Positions 56,830 to 64,000 of a DNA stretch of 64,000 bases are shown here, piece after piece (position 1 is the stretch's first letter; every line of letters starts with the position of its first letter). The notes beneath the pieces were generated by a model. That model did not search any database, was not told where the DNA came from, and saw only the letters and a list, made by a program, of their open reading frames with translations. The position numbers and the translations under genes are program-made. The DNA is from Paraphaeosphaeria minitans (taxonomy: Eukaryota > Ascomycota > Dothideomycetes > Pleosporales > Didymosphaeriaceae), in assembly GCA_015832175.1 (NCBI GenBank), contig WJXW01000001.1, positions 3,968,001-4,032,000 of the forward strand, read 5' to 3'.

Positions 56830-59800
56830 TAACCTTAAATTTGTTTTCTTCTTTAGTCTAGTGGTAGAAGGTGGTTTCAACTAGTGTATTAGGGTCTGCT
56901 AGTTCTAGTAGTGATACGTAGAATACTAGGTGTATCTTTATATCTAGCAGTAGTTCTAACTTGTAGTTTACTAGTAATATTTACTTAGAAATGTAAAATA
57001 GTCTAACTTTAATATAATCTAGTTTCTTGTGTTTCTTTTTCTAAGTTTAAAGGTTCTTTGTAAGCAGATATACTTTATCCCCCTTTTTTAGCTAAGGTGC
57101 TATTTTTCGTTTTTAGTTTTAGTATGAAATTAATTACTACTAAGCTTTCTTAAGATTCTCTTAGAGTTATTAGTGTATTTTCTTTATATTTTCTACTATA
57201 TCTATAGCTTCTTTTACTTTAATTGTTATAGGAAATTGTTAGTTAAAGAGATGTGGGTGTCTTCTGTAGTTTATATAGAACAGTATATGTCTTAATACTA
57301 CTAATACTTTGTTATTATAGGCTAACTGTGCCATAGGTAGTAATAAAACCTAGTTATTCTTCTAACTATTATAGTAGATGCGTAGGTACGTTTCTATAGT
57401 TTGGTTCGTACGTTCTATCTGTCTGTCTGTTTATAGATAGTAAGCTATTAATAGTTTTTGTTTTGTTCTAAGTAGTGCTATAAGCGTTGTCTAATAATTT
57501 AACGTAAAGAGCTTGTCTCTATCGCTAATAATTATTTTTAGGATTCTGTAGTGTCTAACTAGTTAGTCTAGGATAAGAAAAGCAAGTTCCTTTGCTATTA
57601 TTCTTTTAAGACATGGAATAAGCTTAATATACTTAGTTAGTTAGCAGACTACTACTAGTATACTATTGTATTTAATTCCTATTGTTAGATTCTTAGAGTT
57701 TAGAATTCCTATAACAAAATCTATAGCAATGTCTTCCTATAGTGCTGTTAGTATTCTAATTACTTACATCTCTCTATATTTAAAATGTATGCTGTGTTTG
57801 TTTCTTTAGCATTCTACACATTTATAGATGTAAGTTGTTACAGCTTCCTTAATTCCTTTAAAAGTGTAATTCCTTTAGATAAGTTCTATTGTCTTTGTAA
57901 TACCTAAGTGTCCGTACATAGGGTTATTATAGTATTATTAGATAATCTTAGTCTGTAGATGCTCTAGAACTTCTTAGTTAATTACTAAAAGTTAATTTAG
58001 TTCTACTATTAGCTCTAGAGATCTATCTTTGGCTTTGCAAAGGATTGCGGAGAAGGTTTTTACTTTTTCTCCTACTAGATTACTTTGTTAGCTAAGAGCG
58101 TCTACTCTGCTATTTTCTTTCCTAGCTACATAGATAATTCTAAACTTATACTGCCTAGTAGTTTACAACTATCTTTATTATTATAGCGTAAGTTCTTTTG
58201 TTGTTGTGAACCTTAGGAGGTTCTTATAATCTGTGTAGATTTCTAGCGTTAAGCAACTAAGTGTATAAATCCTCTAGTGCTTTAAAGCTTTAACAATAGC
58301 GTAGAGTTCTTTATTGTGTATATTGTATTGTGTTTCAGCGTTATTGAATTTGTATAAGTAATAGGCAATTAGGTGCTATTTACTATTACGTTCTTATTTA
58401 GCGCAGGCGCCTAGCGTAAAATCACTAGCGTCTGTTTTAAAGCGCAGTGGTTTATTGCTTCTAAAATAAATAAGGACAGGTTCTATAATACATACTATCT
58501 TAAAGAGTTAGAATAACATTCTACACTTGTCTATCTATTTAAAGGGTACGTCCTTCTTTATAAGATTTATTAAGGGTATTATAACCTTTACGTAATCTTG
58601 GATAAATTGTTAATTAAATCTACAGAATCCTAAGAATTCTTGGATATTCTTGGCTGTCTTTAGTATTGGCTAGTTCTTAATGCATTTAACTTTACTTAGT
58701 GCCATCTTAATTCCTTCCGTAGTAATAATATATCCTAGGAATTTAAGTTATTTAACGTTAAACTTACATTTCTTAAGTTTAATACAAAGGTATGCTTTAT
58801 CTAGTGCTTTTAGTACTGTCTGTACATGTTTAGTGTAGTCTGATTTGTTTTTGAAAAAGACGAGGATATTATCTATATACGCAATAACAAATATGTCTAG
58901 ATGTTTGTAGAGTACGTTATTAATAAGTGCTATAAAAGCTGCTGGTGCGTTTGTAAGTCTAAATAGCATAACCTTATACTTAAATAGTCTGTAGCGTAAT
59001 TAAAACACTATTTTCTATTCTTTACCCTTCTTAATTCGTATAAGGTAGTAACTGTCTCTTAGATCTATTATTATGAATATCTTAGCTTAAGATAGTTAAT
59101 CTTATAGCTCTATAATATTTGGTAGTAGATATTGGTTCTTTATTGTTATGTTGTTAAGTTATTAGTAGTTAACGTATAGTCTGTCTAATCTATCCTTTTT
59201 CTTAACAAATATAAAAGGGCTTACTGCTAGTAACTTTAATAGTTATATATATCCTTTCTTAAAGTTTGTTTTAATAAAATTACGTTCCTTAAGGAGTTCT
59301 TCTCCTGTCTTACTATATAGTGGTCTAAAGGGTAGCGTCTTCCCTTCTTCCAGGTCTATTATAAGATCCTAGGGTTAATGTTTAAGTAGGTTTGCTTTTC
59401 CTTCCTTTTCTATAAACATATGTGTCTATTTCCTGTACTCTTGTAGTAAGGTAAGAGGTGTGCTATTGTCCTCCTTCTTGCGCTTCTTAACCTAGTAGTT
59501 TCTACTAGCGTCTGCTAAGGTGTGCTTCTGTTTTTTAACTATCTATCGCGGTATTATATTGTTAATAACTCCCTTATCTACTATTATTTTTAGTTAATGC
59601 GTAGGCTTTGCTTATAATGCATAATTATAGCGTTTAAACAATATTTTCTTTATACCCTAGTTAATCTGCGGGTTATGTATTATTAACTAAGATAATCCTA
59701 AAACTAACTTATACTTAGATCCTAGTAAGACATCTAAGGTAAGTTCCTCTCTATGTCCTTAGACTGTTATTGTGGTAGTAACCTTCTAGTATATTTAAGG

Positions 59801-60330
59801 TGTCTTAGGCATTAGGGATCTATTCGCGATATAGACAATATAGGGTACTTTTTTCTCTAACATTATAAGTCCTGCTTGTCTTACTATTTAATAAGATATA
59901 AAGTTCTTTCCTACTCCTAAGTCTATAAGAGCTTAAGCCTGTATTCCTTTAAGCTGTACTAGTAGCTTAACTAATGCTATGCTTACTATAGCATTTAATT
60001 TAATAAAGGCGTTTTCTTATCTAAGTTTAGGCCTAAAAAAGATATCTATTCGTGTAGGTTGTAGTTAAGTTCTAGTGCCTAGTATGCGTTTCTAAGCATC
60101 CACTTCTATTATTATTCTTAAGTATATAGCTTATGTAGATTATCTTCTTCTTCTTCTTTCTATAAGGATGTTTTTCTGTTTTTCCTTCTACGGTCTTTAC
60201 TATTCCTATGTACTAGTTAAATTAGTAGCTCTGTTGTTGCTTCTTACGTAGGATAGTTTACAAAGCTATCTAAACATTTGGCCATATAGTAGTATTTGTA
60301 GTCTTAGTTTAGACACGTGTACTAGTATAG
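56830..60330 (-). pseudogene. pol of element E (protease, RT, RNase H, integrase)
   Basis: Minus-strand pol. The protease reads A-L-I-D-L-G-V-G-K-N-F-I-S near 59945-59890 (DSGA in active enzymes). RT spans about 59350-58690, and a 73-codon stretch at 58969-58748 is open: F-R-L-T-N-A-P-A-A-F, then A-Y-I-D-N-I-L-V-F with the catalytic box at 58879-58868. RNase H about 58480-58080. The integrase zinc region is near 57905-57800 (H-L-G-I-T-K-T, C-x2-C), followed by A-I-D-F-V and I-I-S-D-R-D-K-L-F, then T-D-R-Q-I-E-R-T-N. Its C-terminal K-G-D-K-V motif is near 57090, ending about 56830. No chromodomain seen. Confidence 0.9.
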
Positions 60331-60949
60331 TTATATATAGTCTCTATTAATAAGTATATTATAGCATTCGTTGCCCTTTAGCGTAAGGTAAGGAAAGTAT
60401 TTCACTTATTATTTATCCTAGAGGTGTTTATCGCAAGCTGTAATAGGGTAGTCTGTCCATATCTATCTGTAGCGCAATTTCCTTTTAGGTTATTTCTTAT
60501 TCTCCTCTTTCTCTACCTTATATTGTGCGTATGTTGGTTCTTCGCAATGTATCCACATACAGAATTAGTGTGTAGGATTTTAGTAATCTAGGTAGTACTT
60601 TAGTACGTAGTCTAACTTCTTATTTTTGTAGGGTTGCATTCCTTTTAGTGCCTAGTAGGGTTCTATATAGTTCTAAACATTTAGTTTGTACTTAGGTGAC
60701 ATAGGGTTGTCTTCTTCCTACCTACTTTATAGGTAAGGAGTAGGAGATCTTAGTATCTCTTCTACGTCTTCTATATTGTAGTATACGTTAGAGTTGTCTT
60801 TTAGATCTTTATATAGTTGTAAGTTAGGTAAATCTAATCGCTTACTTTGCTCTAGTGTAACGCGTTAGTAACTAAATAGCGTTATAATAACTTCCTATTC
60901 CTTATTAGGTTCTTAGTCTTTAATAGTTAGTACATTTAACTTAGTTTAA

Positions 60950-61890
60950 TAGACTTTGTTCTTTAATCTACAGTTCCTAGCTATGTGGCCTAGTTTGCCA
61001 CATATAAAGCATTTACAGGTTTTAGTTATTAATTATTAACTTCTATTAGAGACGCGTTTGTTAGGCTACTTAGGGCCTATTCTTCCTCCTTTTCCTTTAT
61101 CTATGTAGTTAAACTAGACATCTTCTATTAGTTTATATCTCTAGTAGTTCTTTAGCTGTTGCTTTTAGACAATTTTAATAGGGTTCTTATAAACTATTTT
61201 TACTAGTTATCTAAAGCTTATTGCTTTAGGGTTTTAGTAGAGCTCCTGTTGTAGTAAAAACTATTCTCTATTAATCCTAATAGTTTCTTTATATAGTTCT
61301 TTAAGGTTAGTAATTTATGCACTACTACGTAAGAGTTCCTTGCGTAGTTTCTATTTAAGTTCTTATTTATATATGTCCTAGAGAGATTTATTATCCTAGT
61401 TAAGTTGCACAGCGTACCTGCGAAACTTAGCTGTATACTTAGCTACTAATTGTTTCTAAGTTATAGTCTAAATTTTTGCTTTTGTAATAGAGTCTTTGTT
61501 AGCAATCCTAAAGAGTTGTTTAAGGCATTTCTTAAAGTTATTATAATCTTTAATAATATTAACTGTATTAGCGTGCTTATTCGCGTAATTATTGTTATTA
61601 TTGTTATAGTCCATTCCTAGGTACTTTTTAAGGTAGGGATAGATCTATAATCCTGTATCTCCTTATATATATATTGCTGCGAAGATAACCTTCTTTTTAT
61701 CTTTAAGAGGTTTATCTAAGTTAAAGAAGTAGAGGTCTAACTAGAGAATCTAGATGTTAGTTTAAGATTATTCGCTAAAGTAGAGATTAGGTTTATACGC
61801 CTTACTACTATCCTTTATAGAAGTAATCTTAGCAGCACCTAAAGCTGTAGAAGAGGTAGGAGTTTATGAAGTACTTATATTAAAGGTGTT
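60950..61890 (-). pseudogene. gag of element E with intact zinc knuckle
   Basis: Minus-strand Gag between the 5' LTR and pol. The zinc knuckle at 61011-60970 is complete: C-F-I-C-G-K-L-G-H-I-A-R-N-C, a perfect C-x2-C-x4-H-x4-C, the only undamaged one in the window. The N-terminal half has a polar Asn/Tyr run (D-Y-N-N-N-N-N-N-Y) near 61610-61575, from an ATT/GTT repeat. A capsid-like part with F-R-R-Y-A-V-Q-L-D and L-R-D-I-Y follows near 61420-61360. Several TAG/TAA stops. The exact start is unclear and may lie at the LTR edge. Confidence 0.85.
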
Positions 61891-61895
61891 TAAGA

Positions 61896-62309
61896 TGTTA
61901 AATCTAAAAGGGTAGCTAGTCCTAAAAAAGGGTTAAGGTTAGTTCTTAGGCAGGAGTACTTATAGAAGGTGGAAAGTCTTGTTAATATAATAGTATCTTA
62001 TAAAGTGTAATGAGTTAACAATTTAGTCTACTAGAATCTAAACAATAGATTAATAAACAGATTAAACACAAGTATAGAGAGCCTATCCTTGCGTTCCTAT
62101 ATACTAAAGCTACTCTACTGCTTAGTGCCACTAAGTAACTAAGCACCTTACGTGACTAGCTCTGCTACTTAGTGCTGCTAAGCAACTAAGCACATTACGT
62201 GACCTAATCTAAGTTGCTTGGCGTCTCTTTGTTACGTTTGTAACCCTGTCGTCGCCTCATCACACCTTCATAAGCGCCCGAGTCCCACGTTGTTATCTGG
62301 TACGTAACA
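61896..62309 (-). repeat. 5' LTR of E (414 bp)
   Basis: TGTTAAATC...GTACGTAACA, with the same 47-bp tandem pair as the partner LTR and a small insertion (cctaaaaaagggtt) accounting for the 3-bp difference. It still contains CG- and CA-rich stretches. Confidence 0.94.
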
Positions 62310-64000
62310 TTAATTAGGGGTTATAAGTCCTGTGCTTCCTTTCCTACTTAAGCGAATTTTTAGCTACTAGCTAGCTAAGCCTATAGCTCGCTTAGTAGTA
62401 AGTACCTTAGGTTCCTAATTACTTAGCTAGCCTACTTTGCTTTTAATTACCTAAAGGTTACTTATAAGTCTAGTAGCGGTTCTTATATACTTATTTGTTT
62501 TAGGAAGAATGTTAAGCGTGTCTTTATACACTTCTCCTAGATTATTTAGCTCTCCTTCTTAGAGGCTTTCTACTATTTTTAACGCTTCTATCTTTAGAAT
62601 AGATTATTCCTCTAATCCTTTATAGAATAAGGACTTATTAAACCTTACGTTTTGTGTAGTAATTACCTAATTAAGCTAGGGAATCTATATTTAGTAGATA
62701 TTAGAAGCTTTATAGCCTACTAGATATCTAATATAGCCCCTAGGATTCACTTTAAATCCTCTTCTATCTCGCCCAGCTGCACGCTCCTAATCTAAAGGGT
62801 AAGCTTAGTAGCTATAGGCGTAGACAGCACTCTAGTTTAGATAAAAATTAGCTATCCTATATTATATTTTTACTAGTTTGAAATAACAAAAATATTGTCT
62901 AAACTAAGCATCTAACATTTTATTAGGTAATTAATAGCCTAATACTAGACTAGGAATTATTTCTTAGAGCTAGCATACCGCTTATATAATCTTAGGCTAG
63001 AGATTTAATAGTAGATTTGCGCTTATTTGTATTTTAATTACTTTTGTTATAAGCTCCTAGCCTACTCTTTCTACAGCGCTATTAGGCTTATACGTATAGG
63101 GCAGTGGTCTACTAATTATTATCTCTTCCTAATTAGCTTAAAATTTGTACTAGATTTCCCTCTCTATAGAAGTGTTGCTATATTATTATCTTAGTAGATT
63201 TTTATAATTTAAAGCTTGTATTTTGTATTAATAAGAGCTAAGAAATCCTGCTATACTCTTATTATCTTAGAAAGCGTCTTTATTCTAAAATTAAAAACGT
63301 AAGGTTTCTTACTAAAATTTTCTTTAATTAGTAAGACCTAGTTTTTTCTATTTTAAGTAGTGGGCATATTAAATAGATCTTAAGATAATAAGTAAAATAG
63401 CCTAGGTAATTATTCTCTAGGTCTCTTAGAGATTACCTAGATTATATGTGTAGTAGTATAGTGCTCGCAATCCTTTCTTAATATTCTAGTAATCTTTACA
63501 CCTTAGGCTGTAGTTACTAGAGCTTATAAGGCTCTACTTCCTATATGCCCTACTTAAAGGTGCTAGAGGTCCTTAGAATCTAATCTCTTAATATTAACCT
63601 AGGATAATCCTTTAGTAGTCACACTTATAATAATTAGATAAGAGCAGATTAGCTTATATTATAGGAAAGTAAGGTTATACTTATATCTTAGGTCTACTAA
63701 AATAACGCTTTGTTCTAGGCTTCTAATCCTAAAAATGTAATCTAAACTAAGGTACTAAATCTTTGCTTTCTTTAAAAGAGCTTCTAATATAATATTTATA
63801 TAAAAGCCTTCTACTACTCTTACTCCTTAGAGCAGCAGATCTTCTATAAATCTCTTATTTTTCCTATATAAAGCGTTCTTAATTAGTCTATTACTAATTC
63901 CTAAAATTAGGAGGCTTTGTGTACCTACCTCTACACTTTTATTTAATAATTAAAACGTCTTAGGAATAAGTCTTTTATAATTATTAACTAGGTGAACTAC
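62310..64000 (-). pseudogene. pol of F3: linker, integrase and protease edge
   Basis: Continues F3 after E at the TTAAT duplication. Minus strand: linker, then integrase from about 63640 to 62950 with its zinc region near 63640-63440. The last bases of the window encode V-V-H-L-V-N-N-Y-K-R-L-I-P, the protease segment, so the window ends within the protease. Colinear with 43890-45610 of F2. Confidence 0.87.

Larger units (their letters stand above)
55720..62309 (-). mobile_element. Element E: complete Ty3/gypsy element with antisense ORF
   Basis: 6590 bp with 411- and 414-bp LTRs, gag-pol on minus, antisense Zn-cluster ORF on plus, inserted in the copia pol of F3 with target duplication TTAAT (55715-55719 and 62310-62314). 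It is less mutated than family B: gag and RT frames are partly open and both CA and TG remain. Confidence 0.95.
37133..64000 (-). mobile_element. F copy F3: Ty1/copia element, split by F1 and E, open at right edge
   Basis: Minus-strand copia copy in three pieces: 37133-37823 (3' LTR and end of the 3' region), 52390-55719 (rest of the 3' region, RNase H, RT) and 62310-64000 (between RT and protease, including integrase). Joining at ATAAG (37819-37823 / 52390-52394) and TTAAT (55715-55719 / 62310-62314) restores colinearity with F2. Gag and the 5' LTR lie right of the window. Confidence 0.9.

Noticed and set aside
1..64000. Host protein-coding genes or an accessory effector gene
   Set aside because: Read on both strands, every stretch over a few hundred bases is assigned to a retroelement except 10312-10655 and 11346-11638, and neither holds an ORF of gene size.

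Overview
The window is a stack of dead LTR retrotransposons with no intact host gene. Almost every coding frame is broken by TAA/TAG stops. CpA and TpG look strongly depleted and TpA enriched (judged by eye, not counted), and copies of one family differ mainly by C/T and G/A transitions. This is the signature of repeat-induced point mutation (RIP), so the source is most likely a filamentous ascomycete (Pezizomycotina), in a centromeric, pericentromeric or AT-isochore type of region. I found no tRNA or rRNA gene, CRISPR array or plausible bacterial feature.

Four LTR families are present. (A) A Ty3/gypsy element on the minus strand (1-4620), cut by the left window edge. (B) A Ty3/gypsy chromovirus of about 6.5 kb with 216-bp LTRs, gag, pol ending in a chromodomain, and a 3' region carrying an antisense ORF. 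It is present as M1 (4621-10311, -), M3 (10656-11345, - remnant), P1 (11639-13958, +), P2 (13959-18658 and 25172-26932, +), M2 (18659-25171, -, complete), M4 (27828-32705, -) and P4 (32706-37132, +). (E/D) A Ty3/gypsy family with about 412-bp LTRs: E (55720-62309, gag-pol on minus, complete) and D (26933-27827, remnant). (F) A Ty1/copia family of about 7.3 kb with 195-bp LTRs: F3 (minus: 37133-37823, 52390-55719, 62310-64000), F1 (plus, 37824-52389) and F2 (plus, 42324-49641, complete).

The layout is one nested stack: P1 contains P2, which contains M2 (closed, target duplication GTATA) and then D; D contains M4; M4 contains P4; P4 contains F3; F3 contains F1 (closed, ATAAG), which contains F2 (closed, about AAGAT); F3 also contains E (closed, TTAAT). 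P1, P2, D, M4, P4 and F3 are still open at the right edge, so their missing halves should follow outside the window in reverse order.

The most interesting content is not gag-pol. Family E/D carries, just inside its 3' LTR and on the strand opposite to gag-pol, an ORF whose mutated cysteines fall in exact Zn2Cys6 spacing (C-x2-C-x6-C-x8-C-x2-C-x6-C), followed by a probable coiled coil. The same frame is seen in both copies. Family B carries a different antisense ORF in the equivalent place, with a Cys-rich segment and a Lys/Asn-rich tail, visible in five copies. Family F has a long unexplained region after pol with further antisense open frames. Antisense accessory genes between integrase and the 3' LTR, one of them of transcription-factor type, are the candidate undescribed system here.
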